Part shown: one piece after another, positions 55,004-64,000 of the stretch
Layout: the number at the start of each line of letters is the position of its first letter
Numbering within the stretch: position 1 is the first letter of the stretch
Source: CAMBDS01 sp964355675
GTDB taxonomy: Bacteria > Electryoneota > AABM5-125-24 > Hatepunaeales > Hatepunaeaceae
Length of the DNA: 64,000 nucleotides
Assembly: GCA_964355675.1 (NCBI GenBank)
Contig: CAYHEC010000010.1
Span: 62,001-126,000 of the forward strand
Direction of reading: 5' to 3'
Position numbers and translations under genes: made by a program
The notes under the pieces: generated by a model
The model's input: only the letters and a program-made list of their open reading frames with translations
What the model was told of the DNA's origin: nothing
Databases searched by the model: none

Positions 55004-57646
55004 ATGCGCGCATTAATCATGCTCCAAATTCTATTGCTCGGGGTGATCTGTTCGATTTCCAGTGCCGAGATCATACATATCCCCCGCGATTTCGAAACCA
55101 TCCAAGCCGGTATCGACGAGGCTGAAGAGGGTGATACGGTGTTGGTTCAGCCCGGGAGGTATGTTGAGAACATCATCTTTCGCGGGACGGAAATCACCGT
55201 TGCAAGCTTGCTAATATTTGGAGGCGGACAGGGTTTCATCGACTCTACCATCATCGACGGCGACCGGAATGGAAGCGTCGTCTCTTTCATGAACGGAGAG
55301 GATTCGACGGCCGTCCTGATGGGATTTACAATCACTAACGGCACAGGACGCCCCGATTGGACAGGTGATTTGGGCGGGGGAGGAGTCTATTGTGTCAGAT
55401 CTTCGCCGACACTGAGCTACTTGAAGGTAACCGGCAATCGAGCAAGATATGGGGGAGGGCTTATCTTCGAGGGTTCCACCGCACGGGTCAGTCATCTTGA
55501 AGTTATCGGTAATCATGCTACTCGTATGGGAGGTGGTATTTACTTTTCCCACAATAACGTAAATCCTTCTGTTGAACAGACCTTGATAGTTCACAATACT
55601 ACCGACTACATGGGTGGTGGATTGGTTATTTACAATGGCGACACCCGGCTATCGAATGTTACTATCGCAGATAATGATTCCCAGGGAGTCTATTTCATCC
55701 TCTGCCGCGCCGAATTAAAAAATTGCATAATCTGGGATAATCGCGTTCTCGGTTATGTTGGCGAAGAAGGAGGAGCTTCCCCCGTCTCATTCTCCTACAC
55801 TGATATTAGTGGAGCCGGGGGTAGAATCAGTGGTTGCAATGTGACCTGGAACGAGGGCAACATCGACGAAGATCCCCAATTCGTCGATCCAGCCAACGAC
55901 AATTATCTGCTCGCAGAGGATTCTCCCTGCATCGACGCCGGTGACCCAAATGACGAGGGTGACCCGGATGGCAGTCGGGCGGATATGGGCTGGGGTCTGT
56001 TCTCCCGTCCGTATTTCAATTTTGCGGAAGTTGCCGGGCAGGTTATCGCATCAGATACCAGATTACCGATCCCGTTTGGTGCAGTTTCCATCAGTGAAGA
56101 GAGAAGTGGATTCGGAATCATTGTAAACACAGATAGTTCAGGCTATTGGCATGCTGATTATCTACCTCTCTTCGATACTCTGTGCCATTATAACTTTGAT
56201 GCAATTGCCGCAGGTTACCTGAATTGCCGGGTTGAGGCAGAGATAGTTAATGGAGACTCGATTTGGATTGAAATTCGCATGGATCATTCAGAATTGTCCA
56301 CATCTTGCGACAGCCTATCCCTTCAAACGAATCAAGGTGGATCAGCACAAGCTTCTTTTTCCATTCGCAACGACGGCAATGGCCCTCTCACGTGGACAGC
56401 AAAAACTCGTTCGACGAATGATGTTGGCTACGAGCCCTGGAATGTGCGACAGATGATCTCCGTCAGTCAGATCACCAACGATAGCCGCATCGAGGGAGCA
56501 ATCTTCGATGGAGAGTCATACTTCTGCGCCGGAGCAAATGGTGAAGATCCGAACCTGATCTATCAAATCACGCCAGAGGGTGTGGTCCTTAGAAGTTTTC
56601 CTCAGCCCGGTCACAGTCGCTTTGGATTCAAAGATATGGAGTGGGATGGGGATCTGATCTGGGGGAGTGGCGAGGATACGGTTTTTGCCATAAATCGCGA
56701 CGGGGAAGTCATTCACAGCTGGGCGGCGCCGTCCGATCCAACCAACAACATCGCCTACGATCCAGTCGATGAAATCCTTTGGTTGAGTGGGACGACTACT
56801 GACATTAAAGCCTACGACCGCGGTGGGAATTACCTTGACCGCACACTCGACCGGCAAGGACTGCGCCTCTACGGCTTAGCGTGGTTCGCGGATGATCCTG
56901 ATAGCGCTTGCTTATATGGGCTAAACGTACCTGGCGAGGATACAACTCAGATCCATAAGTATAATACCAGTACAGGTGAAACCAGTCTTGTGGCAACTAT
57001 CCCTTTAGACAGCACCTCCCGATTGAACAACGCCTTTATCTGTCGAAATTTCGACCAGTATCGAGGCTGGGTGTTGATGACTATCGCAAATTTTGACCCC
57101 AACTCCGGGGGCGATCAACTTCGTGTACTCCAGCTCCAGCCTAACAATGATTGGCTGACAATCGAGCCTGATAGCGGCGAAGTCCCTGCAGGCGAGGAAG
57201 TTCCCCTTGATGTCACTCTCTACACAACAGGCGGAAATCAAGATTGGGTGTTTGAGCCTGGCGAATACGAGGGCGAGATCGTCTTCACACACGACGGGCA
57301 GGGCGGGCAGACCATTCTGCCGGTTTATATGACAGTGGTTGAGCCTGATGGAGTCGGTGGTCGGGACGGATACGGAGATCCGTCCTCCTTTGAGCTGTTT
57401 GCACCTTATCCCAATCCGTTCAATTCTCGGACGACGATCCGATTCAGGCTTGACAAATCAACCCCGGTTAGTCTGAAGCTTTACAACCTGACCGGCGAAG
57501 AGGTGGCGAGACTGTTTGAGGGTGACCTTCAGCCGGGAATTCACAGTACGGAAGTAGATGCTGTTGACTTACCCTCCGGGCTTTACTTTGCACGTTTGAC
57601 CAGCGCGAAAGATATCCGGACGCTGAAATTAATGCTGATGAAATGA
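55004..57646 (+). CDS. Secreted type IX cargo protein with beta-helix and propeller-like region
   Basis: 880 residues. Signal peptide LIMLQILLLGVICSISSAE. Right-handed beta-helix (about 22-325) starting FETIQAGIDEAEEGDTVLVQ and ending SPCIDAGDPNDEGDPDGSRA, nearly identical in layout to the helices of the 2829-residue protein. A carboxypeptidase-regulatory-like segment at about 336-420, a NACHT-independent choice-of-anchor-type segment near 445 (RNDGNGPLTW), a YncE/propeller-like part at about 490-700 (GAIFDGESYFCAGANGEDPN, MEWDGDLIWGSGEDTVFAIN), and a type IX sorting domain from about 797 (APYPNPFNSRTTIRFRL ... LKLMLMK). AAAGGA precedes the ATG. Likely a surface-located, glycan-related or adhesive protein. 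Confidence 0.88.
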   Translation: MRALIMLQILLLGVICSISSAEIIHIPRDFETIQAGIDEAEEGDTVLVQPGRYVENIIFRGTEITVASLLIFGGGQGFIDSTIIDGDRNGSVVSFMNGEDSTAVLMGFTITNGTGRPDWTGDLGGGGVYCVRSSPTLSYLKVTGNRARYGGGLIFEGSTARVSHLEVIGNHATRMGGGIYFSHNNVNPSVEQTLIVHNTTDYMGGGLVIYNGDTRLSNVTIADNDSQGVYFILCRAELKNCIIWDNRVLGYVGEEGGASPVSFSYTDISGAGGRISGCNVTWNEGNIDEDPQFVDPANDNYLLAEDSPCIDAGDPNDEGDPDGSRADMGWGLFSRPYFNFAEVAGQVIASDTRLPIPFGAVSISEERSGFGIIVNTDSSGYWHADYLPLFDTLCHYNFDAIAAGYLNCRVEAEIVNGDSIWIEIRMDHSELSTSCDSLSLQTNQGGSAQASFSIRNDGNGPLTWTAKTRSTNDVGYEPWNVRQMISVSQITNDSRIEGAIFDGESYFCAGANGEDPNLIYQITPEGVVLRSFPQPGHSRFGFKDMEWDGDLIWGSGEDTVFAINRDGEVIHSWAAPSDPTNNIAYDPVDEILWLSGTTTDIKAYDRGGNYLDRTLDRQGLRLYGLAWFADDPDSACLYGLNVPGEDTTQIHKYNTSTGETSLVATIPLDSTSRLNNAFICRNFDQYRGWVLMTIANFDPNSGGDQLRVLQLQPNNDWLTIEPDSGEVPAGEEVPLDVTLYTTGGNQDWVFEPGEYEGEIVFTHDGQGGQTILPVYMTVVEPDGVGGRDGYGDPSSFELFAPYPNPFNSRTTIRFRLDKSTPVSLKLYNLTGEEVARLFEGDLQPGIHSTEVDAVDLPSGLYFARLTSAKDIRTLKLMLMK

Positions 57647-58346
57647 TGCGACACAAGCGAATGACTTCCATCGAACCTGTATCAAACAATAAGGCAATTC
57701 ACCAATGAGTCGCTCACCACCCTAAGCCCATGATCACGCTCATGCTGGCAATAGCATTAAATGTAGCATCCCTGCCGCAGGGTGTCCTCACTCTGCGGAC
57801 AAGTTGCTAATTTATAATTATTTGTCGCAGGGTGTCCTCACCCTGCGACACACATATTCTTACGCTCGGCTAATCCAGAAACGGTTTATGATGTGCCACA
57901 CATTTCACCGTTTCGCCTACCCCGCCACCCACTACACTTTTTCAACCCCTGTTTACAATCCTTCGAAGCGGGTTAGGACTGCCGCAGGATTCATTTCGTG
58001 GAATCCTATAACCACGCTAGCGCAATACACCGATTAATGTGAGATTCCTAACCTGCATAATTTAGACATCAATTTGTGCTCTGAATCAATTATGCGTTTT
58101 CCAGTTAACGGTAGATTATACCAATCCAAGTTTAGGGCAACTCAAGCTTTGGATTCGTGCTTGGTTGTGGTTAAGTTTCAGGGCGAGTATCCTCTGAATC
58201 TTTAAGGGCGATCTGATCGTTGATATATCATAATAGACAAATTAAGCACCCTTCAAGGTGGTCAGTAATAAGAGTCTTTGCTGGCTTTCATACTGGACAA
58301 AAATTAATCCAGCGAGAGAAACACCAGCCTAACGTAGAGAAATTTA
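57647..58346. other. Intergenic region with paired palindromes
   Basis: 700 bases without a supported gene. Two copies of a CGCAGGGTG-TCCT-CACCCTGCG hairpin lie at 57775-57850 (listed separately). The part from 57860 to 58346 shows no recognisable feature except GAGAAA a few bases before the ATG at 58347, a weak ribosome binding site. Confidence 0.5.
57775..57850. repeat. Two tandem-spaced hairpin units
   Basis: Copy one at 57775-57798 has a 10-bp stem with one mismatch; copy two at 57823-57850 (TGTCGCAGGGTG-TCCT-CACCCTGCGACA) has a perfect 12-bp stem. Both have the same TCCT loop and are 48 nt apart. They follow the stop at 57646 by about 130 nt and may serve as terminators or be a mobile palindrome. 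Confidence 0.6.
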
Positions 58347-61300
58347 ATGAAAAAACTGGTAATTATATTCATTGTTCTTTGCACGGTTCACTTGGTTCAA
58401 GCCCAGCCTCATTTTCGCTTTGCCGAAACGGATGTCAGTCATTCGTTATTAATTGAATCAGCAATCTATTACGGTGAACCTTTATCCGATGGCAACGAAA
58501 TAGGCGTGTTCACTCCGGGCGGTGTTTGCGCCGGCGCTGTTGTATGGCATCGCCAGAGTATCGAATTATTGGCGTGGCGCGATGACGCCCGAACACAAGA
58601 AGTGGAAGGATTCCAAAACGACGAGGCGTTTAGCTTTCGATATTGGGATATTCAAGCCGAAGAAGAAATTGCGGCTGAAGCCCATTTTACGCGATGGGAT
58701 GAACTGTTCAGGGCACATGGCCATTCACGTCTGGAACTGACAGCCGGACAGAATCGAGCGCCTGAGCTTTCTCACATCGGTGACCAGCAGGTTTCCGAAG
58801 GCAGTGAGTTATCGTTTGACTTAGCCGCATCTGATCCGGATGAAGACCAACTGACCTTCAGCGCAGAAGGACTGCCTGAAGGCGCCTCTCTCGATGGATC
58901 ACATTTCGCATGGACTCCTTCGTTCTATCAAGCCAGAGATTACAATGTGACGTTCACCGTCAGTGACGGCAACCTTACTGATAGTGAAATGATCACGATA
59001 AATGTTAGCGACGTTAACGGCGCTCCTGAGCTGGCTGAGATTGGTGACAAGCACGTAGCAGAAAACAACGAGCTATCATTCGACCTATCGGCCTCTGACC
59101 CAGATGATGATGCCTTGACCTTCAGCGTCGATGATCTTCCCGAAGGCGCCTCCATCGATGGATCGCACTTCAGCTGGACGCCTTCATACGACCAGTCTGG
59201 CAATACCTCTGTGACCTTCATCGTGACCGATAATAGTGAACACAATCTAACCGACAGTGAAACAATCTCCATCGCTGTCATCAACACCAATCGCCAACCC
59301 GAATTTTCCCCTATAGATGACCAACAGATACCTGAGATGGAAGAGCTTTCCTTTGACCTCTCCGCATCTGACCCCGACCACGACGAATTGACATTCCGCT
59401 CCGATAATCTTCCCACTGGCGCAAATCTATCTGGTTCTCATTTCAGTTGGACGCCATCCTTCGATCAGGCAGGTAGTTACGAATCTACCTTTACCGTGAG
59501 CGATGGTGACCTGACCGACGAGGCCACAGTAACGATAACAGTCAATAATACTAACCGGACGCCAGAATGGACTCTCGTTCCGCGTGAAGAAGTGATTGTC
59601 GGCTATGTAGATCAAGAGCTTCAGGTCGAATTTACAGCATTTGATCCCGACAGCGACGATGTAGAATACACTTACGAATACCTGAATGATCCCGAAGGCG
59701 AGCCGGAAGCCGGGATAGTGATGGTCGGTGATCGTGCCAGATTTACCATGCAACCAGACAGGTTTGAATATGGCGAATACGACGTCTTATTTACTGCATC
59801 AGATGGCGAAGTCTCCATCGAAACACATGCTATGTTTGATGTACGCGTCGATCACTTTCGTTTTGAAGAGACGGGTCGAGTTCACACAATTCGTATCGAT
59901 GAAATCAAATTCGCCTTCGGGGATCAGGATAATATGCCCGATCCGCTCGACGAAATCGCGGTATTGACTCCCGACGGTTTGATTGCAGGCGCGTACAGGT
60001 TTAATGATGAAGATGATGCTCCCTGGAGCCTCATTGCCTGGGGCGATCTTCAACATGTTCAAGGAATACAGGGCTTCCGTAACAATGAAGCCTTTCGATT
60101 CCGCTATTGGGACCACTCTGCCGGAGAAGAGTACGATGTTTCCGCCAGCCTGATAGCTGGTAGTGTTACTTGGCGGCTGGAAGGTTTTTCAGTATTCAAT
60201 CTCTTCATTGGTCCCGAGCTTGCCTTAAACCTCGAGGAGATCGACTTCGGATATCTGAGAACGGGCACTCAGTTGCAGCGAGTTGTTCGCGTATCATCGA
60301 CTGGGAGCACACCTGCGGAAGGTGTCAGCGCGACTGTAGAAGGAGCCAGTTTTAGCGCCTCCCCTGCTGGTCCTTTCGACATAGCTGTTGGACAATCGCT
60401 TGATATAACAGTTACCTTTACTCCGAATAATCATGGTGAATTTTCTGCCGATCTCACCATTGGCAACGATCTTACTTCGGTTCAGGTCGATTTGAAAGGC
60501 TTCGGTATTGAGCAGAATCACTTCACCTATCCCGTAACAAATATCAAGAAGACAATTCGAGTCCTTCAAGCTGATCTCGATGGAGAAGCTTTAAGCGAGG
60601 GTGATGAAATTGGCGTCTTGACTCCGGATGACCAGTTTGCCGGCAGTGTTGTCGTTCATAACGAAGAGGCTTGGGACATATACGCTTGGGGCGACGATCC
60701 CACCACGAGAGAAAGTGATGGCTTCCGTGCCGATGAAGCCATTCGCTTCAAAATCTGGGACCCTGCTTCTGATCGCGAAGTTCCTGCCTTCGCCACCTAC
60801 TTTGACGGTGATGAACATTGGACAGACGGTGGATTCGCGGCAATAAGTTTGACGACGCGTACCGGCCATTTCTACCCGACGGCTACTGACTTGCGGCATC
60901 ATATCGTTGTGAACACGGTCGATTTCTTCAATGGTGAGCTGTCGAATGGCGACGAAATTGCAGTCGTCACATACCGCAATACCGTTGCAGGAGCTACGAC
61001 TGTCGAAGGCGAGGCTCCCTGGGAGTTTGATGCATACGGCGATAATCTCCAGACGCCCGCTGTCTTCGAGGGCTTCGCCGAAGGGACCCTGCTTTACTTC
61101 CGGTTGTGGGATCACAATCAGGCGCGTGAAGTTTATGCTGAAGCCAATATAGTTGAAGGACCTGATAGATTCGAGGATGGTGGACGGACAGTAGTCGAAC
61201 TAACCGCTTCCGCCAACGACAATCCCCCGGTCTGGCGTCAAGTTCAAAACCAGAGTATCGATGAAAGTCAGCAACTCGAGTTCGATGTCGCGGCGGTTGA

Positions 61301-64000
61301 TCAAGATAACAATCCTGCCCGTCTCTCACTTGTTGGCGCCAATCTTCCACCCGAAGCTCGATTTACCGATAATGGTGACGGCACCGGACATTTCGTCTGG
61401 ATGCCAAACTACCAGCAGGCGGGAGTTTATTTAACTCGATTCACCGCCTTCGACGGCTGGACGCGCGTCGATCTCGATGTCCGCATCACTGTTAACGATG
61501 CCAATCAGCCTCCCGTATTGGAATACATCGGTGATCGAAGCGTCGATGAAAATCAACAACTAAGCATCATGCTTGAGGCAAGCGATCTGGACGGCGACAG
61601 ATTGACCTATCGCGGTCAAAATATTCCATTCGGCGCGTCTCTCGTAGATAACCTCTTCCGTTGGACGCCAAACAACGATCAGGCTGGAGAATATGACAAT
61701 GTTCGATTTGAAGTGATCGATGTTGGGCATCCCCCCCTGTCAGACTTCGAGGTTATCACTATCACTGTGAGTAATGTCAACATACGACCGGTATGGGAAG
61801 ATACCGATCCGGTCACGCGGGATGAAGGCCAGCGAATTTCGGTAAGTTTGAACGCATCTGATGCGGACGGAGATGATATCGAGTTGAGTGCGGGCGATCT
61901 CCCGGGCAACTCAAGTTTCGAAAATATTGGTAATGGGCGTGGTACATTCAACTGGCAGACGAACTTCGTCTCTGCCGGTGAATATACTCCCTACTTCGTT
62001 GCCTTTGATGGCAATCTGGGTGACACCTTGCGCCTGCTAATTATTGTCAATAATGTCAACAGGCAACCCGTCTTGACTCCGATAGGGAACCAACAGGTCA
62101 GAATCGGCCAGGAGTTGGATGTTCGCTTGACGGCTTCTGACCCCGATCCGGGTGAAGGAGCTGAGCTAAGATTTTATTCTGAGAATCTCCCGCCACATGC
62201 ATCGATTGAGAATACCGGACCCGGTGAAGCCCATCTTGTCTGGCGCCCAACCTATCGCGAGACTGGTTCGTATAATAACGTCAGAATCGACGTCGATGAT
62301 CCTTCCGGTGGTCACGACTATGAACAGGTGCGAATGACTGCCATCTTCGAAGATAATGAACCACCCGTTATAGCTAACGTCGTACCGGCCAACGGTGCTG
62401 TCGTTCGCTCCAACCAGCCGACCATCTCGGCAAATATCACTGATGAGCTGACGATTGTCGATGCGATAGAATTCACTTTTGACAATCGGCGCATGCAGGA
62501 TTTCTCATTTGTCGTCGATAACGGTGAATTTAGCTGGACTCCCGGTCAGCCAATCGGTGAAGGCGCCCATTCATTCAGAATAAGAGCCCTCGATCAGGCT
62601 AATAATCGATTGGATGTGACGGTTCGCTTCACTGTCAACAGTACTGCTGGCGAGATTGTAATGGATGAGGCTCCCATTTACACCAATCGAAGACGCATTC
62701 ATATCACCGGTATCGCAGAGCCATTCCTCAGCATTCAACTTTACAACAATGACGAATTGGTTCATGAAGTCGGAGCAAACGGCAGAGGCATTTTCCGGGT
62801 TACATGGTTACCATTGAGCGAGTTGTGGAATCATATCCGCGTCGAAGGTCACGATGCCGCCGGTAATATCGCTACTCCTGCCGAGCTCAGCATCTACGTC
62901 GATCTCGCTCCTCCAACGGTCGAAATCGCTTCTCCCGGGGTATTGACCAACGACCCGACGCCAGAAATTTCTGTCCTCGTCGAAGACCTCGGAGTTGGCG
63001 TCGATGCGGAGAATGGAATAGATATCTCACTCGATGGAATGATCGTCGAAGGCTACCAGTTTCAGGATGGTCTCCTGTCGTACATGGTTCCCGAAGCTCT
63101 CTCTGAAGGTGAGCATCTCCTGACCATCAATGCCGTTGACTTGCTCGGTAATGCTCCTGATGCCGCGATCGATAATCCGTTCTTCGTCGATAGTCGCGCC
63201 CCGGTACTTGATGACATCAACCAAAATCTCTTCGATGAACAGGCTGATACTATCAGTAACCAAAATCCCGTTTTCTCAATACCAATGCACGATCCTCAGC
63301 CAGCCTCCGGTACAGTTTGGGATGATATTGTCTGGACACTGGATGGGGAGGAGCTAAGTTATGTGGTTGATGAAATTAATGGATCGATCACTCACGACTT
63401 TGCCGGTGAAGAACCGCTTGCCGAAGGTCATCACGATCTCAGGGTATTGATCACTGATATTGCCGGAAATCGTTTTGAAGATGATGGTGAATTTGTTATC
63501 GCAGATATCCCCGATGATGATAGCCCTTTCTTCGGCAATCTCAATCCGCCCGACGATGGTATCGTGGGCGATGGCATTCGTCCTGATGGTAATGGCCGCC
63601 GCGCACCGGCAAATGCCTTTGTCGCAGACACCCTGACGGTGGTGATCGGCGATAATGACGCCGGTGTTGATGTTGAATCAGTAGAAATCCGGATCAATGG
63701 ACAGCTTATCGGCGGAAGATTCATCCAATTTATTCCGCCCGGAAGGTTCGATGTGCCTCTTTGGGTGGCTCGCAATGAGGACGGCGGACGGCAGATTCCA
63801 ATCGAAATGCCCGGTATCGAAGAAGGTATTAACTTTGCCAATGCCTTTGGCGGCGATAACGAAGGCAATGTTGGTGAAATGGAATGGAACTTCTATTACG
63901 ATGGTTCCCAACCCGGGGCTCCAAGTCTTAACGCTCCCGAACACGAATTCGTCGATGTCTCTGAGATTACTGTAACAGGAAGATCAGGATCGGATGAGGC
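58347..64000 (+). CDS. Giant secreted cadherin-like/Ig-like repeat protein, 3' end beyond the window
   Basis: At least 1884 residues, open to the window edge; the frame was followed by translation through several points without a stop. Signal peptide KKLVIIFIVLCTVHLVQAQ. Four copies of a DEIGVLTPDG-type module (about 20-125, 501-620, 725-835, 840-950), each with H-F-x-x ... W-GDD.T...GF...EA..F..WD. Cadherin-like/putative-Ig repeats: PELSHIGDQQVSEGSELSFD (about 140) and relatives near 222, 315, 407, and a second run from about 958 to 1335 (RDEGQRISVSLNASDADGDD). An ASH-like segment near 626 (EEIDFGYLRTGTQLQRVV). From 1338 on, Ig-like domains of the bacterial surface type (PPVIANVVPANGAVVRSNQP). 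Probably a surface adhesin and type IX cargo; the sorting domain would lie beyond the window. Confidence 0.85.
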   Translation, partial: MKKLVIIFIVLCTVHLVQAQPHFRFAETDVSHSLLIESAIYYGEPLSDGNEIGVFTPGGVCAGAVVWHRQSIELLAWRDDARTQEVEGFQNDEAFSFRYWDIQAEEEIAAEAHFTRWDELFRAHGHSRLELTAGQNRAPELSHIGDQQVSEGSELSFDLAASDPDEDQLTFSAEGLPEGASLDGSHFAWTPSFYQARDYNVTFTVSDGNLTDSEMITINVSDVNGAPELAEIGDKHVAENNELSFDLSASDPDDDALTFSVDDLPEGASIDGSHFSWTPSYDQSGNTSVTFIVTDNSEHNLTDSETISIAVINTNRQPEFSPIDDQQIPEMEELSFDLSASDPDHDELTFRSDNLPTGANLSGSHFSWTPSFDQAGSYESTFTVSDGDLTDEATVTITVNNTNRTPEWTLVPREEVIVGYVDQELQVEFTAFDPDSDDVEYTYEYLNDPEGEPEAGIVMVGDRARFTMQPDRFEYGEYDVLFTASDGEVSIETHAMFDVRVDHFRFEETGRVHTIRIDEIKFAFGDQDNMPDPLDEIAVLTPDGLIAGAYRFNDEDDAPWSLIAWGDLQHVQGIQGFRNNEAFRFRYWDHSAGEEYDVSASLIAGSVTWRLEGFSVFNLFIGPELALNLEEIDFGYLRTGTQLQRVVRVSSTGSTPAEGVSATVEGASFSASPAGPFDIAVGQSLDITVTFTPNNHGEFSADLTIGNDLTSVQVDLKGFGIEQNHFTYPVTNIKKTIRVLQADLDGEALSEGDEIGVLTPDDQFAGSVVVHNEEAWDIYAWGDDPTTRESDGFRADEAIRFKIWDPASDREVPAFATYFDGDEHWTDGGFAAISLTTRTGHFYPTATDLRHHIVVNTVDFFNGELSNGDEIAVVTYRNTVAGATTVEGEAPWEFDAYGDNLQTPAVFEGFAEGTLLYFRLWDHNQAREVYAEANIVEGPDRFEDGGRTVVELTASANDNPPVWRQVQNQSIDESQQLEFDVAAVDQDNNPARLSLVGANLPPEARFTDNGDGTGHFVWMPNYQQAGVYLTRFTAFDGWTRVDLDVRITVNDANQPPVLEYIGDRSVDENQQLSIMLEASDLDGDRLTYRGQNIPFGASLVDNLFRWTPNNDQAGEYDNVRFEVIDVGHPPLSDFEVITITVSNVNIRPVWEDTDPVTRDEGQRISVSLNASDADGDDIELSAGDLPGNSSFENIGNGRGTFNWQTNFVSAGEYTPYFVAFDGNLGDTLRLLIIVNNVNRQPVLTPIGNQQVRIGQELDVRLTASDPDPGEGAELRFYSENLPPHASIENTGPGEAHLVWRPTYRETGSYNNVRIDVDDPSGGHDYEQVRMTAIFEDNEPPVIANVVPANGAVVRSNQPTISANITDELTIVDAIEFTFDNRRMQDFSFVVDNGEFSWTPGQPIGEGAHSFRIRALDQANNRLDVTVRFTVNSTAGEIVMDEAPIYTNRRRIHITGIAEPFLSIQLYNNDELVHEVGANGRGIFRVTWLPLSELWNHIRVEGHDAAGNIATPAELSIYVDLAPPTVEIASPGVLTNDPTPEISVLVEDLGVGVDAENGIDISLDGMIVEGYQFQDGLLSYMVPEALSEGEHLLTINAVDLLGNAPDAAIDNPFFVDSRAPVLDDINQNLFDEQADTISNQNPVFSIPMHDPQPASGTVWDDIVWTLDGEELSYVVDEINGSITHDFAGEEPLAEGHHDLRVLITDIAGNRFEDDGEFVIADIPDDDSPFFGNLNPPDDGIVGDGIRPDGNGRRAPANAFVADTLTVVIGDNDAGVDVESVEIRINGQLIGGRFIQFIPPGRFDVPLWVARNEDGGRQIPIEMPGIEEGINFANAFGGDNEGNVGEMEWNFYYDGSQPGAPSLNAPEHEFVDVSEITVTGRSGSDE

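Noticed and set aside
57775..57850. Two short repeats that could be the start of a CRISPR array
   Set aside because: Only two palindromic units, unequal length and no further spacers or cas genes.

Overview
The window looks like a chromosomal segment of an uncultured Gram-negative bacterium of the FCB (Fibrobacteres-Chlorobi-Bacteroidetes) superphylum. At least four predicted secreted proteins carry the C-terminal signature of type IX secretion cargo (a PNPFN motif and an FlgD-like end with a terminal K). They are beta-helix, choice-of-anchor and carboxypeptidase-regulatory-like proteins of the kind common in Zixibacteria/KSB1/Marinimicrobia-like lineages. The exact phylum is an inference; no rRNA or ribosomal protein gene is present.

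1-18118 (minus strand): one long co-directional surface-polysaccharide operon, read from right to left. It starts with a Wzm/Wzt ABC exporter, followed by a frameshifted FkbM methyltransferase, a split transketolase, three nucleotide-sugar enzymes (SDR, ColC/Fcl-like reductase, ColD-like 3-dehydratase), a CgeB-like glycosyltransferase, a protein with two nucleotidyltransferase-like domains, a GT9, GDP-mannose 4,6-dehydratase, two GT2 enzymes, and a nonulosonate block (NeuB, a 2-hydroxyacid dehydrogenase, and NeuC cut by the window edge). Gmd + ColD-like + ColC-like implies a GDP-colitose-type 3,6-dideoxyhexose. The transketolase pair could add a two-carbon branch or supply a ketose. 18248-19129 is a stand-alone ParB-like gene.

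19578-31277: a 2829-residue mosaic type IX cargo protein (plus strand), then a minus-strand lipoprotein/outer-membrane-protein pair. 31538-43920: a second glycan block (GT2-GT4 fusion, a GT-B glycosyltransferase, DegT aminotransferase, a triple-glycosyltransferase fusion, NeuD-like acyltransferase), then a plus-strand SGNH/MBOAT O-acetylation pair. 44104-46272 is another type IX cargo protein.

46542-51981 (minus strand): a full selenocysteine locus: selB, selD, selA and tRNA-Sec (selC, found by structure). SelD carries an extra N-terminal domain resembling the ferredoxin:thioredoxin reductase catalytic subunit. Directly divergent from selB is a secreted type IX cargo gene (52446-54200) interrupted by one in-frame TGA. 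A stem-loop after that TGA fits the bacterial SECIS rules (6-bp stem, GGATC apical loop, 16 nt from the TGA). This is the most exciting observation in the window: a candidate exported selenoprotein encoded beside its own decoding machinery.

55004-64000: two more very large secreted proteins, the last running off the window. Intergenic spaces carry a family of short repeats with ends like GGGTCTGCTGAAAAAGTC and GGACGCCCTCGTCC palindromes; two copies abut the stop codons of selA and selD. Several polysaccharide genes have a frameshift or no ATG/GTG/TTG at the expected start, which could be biological decay, unusual initiation or assembly error.
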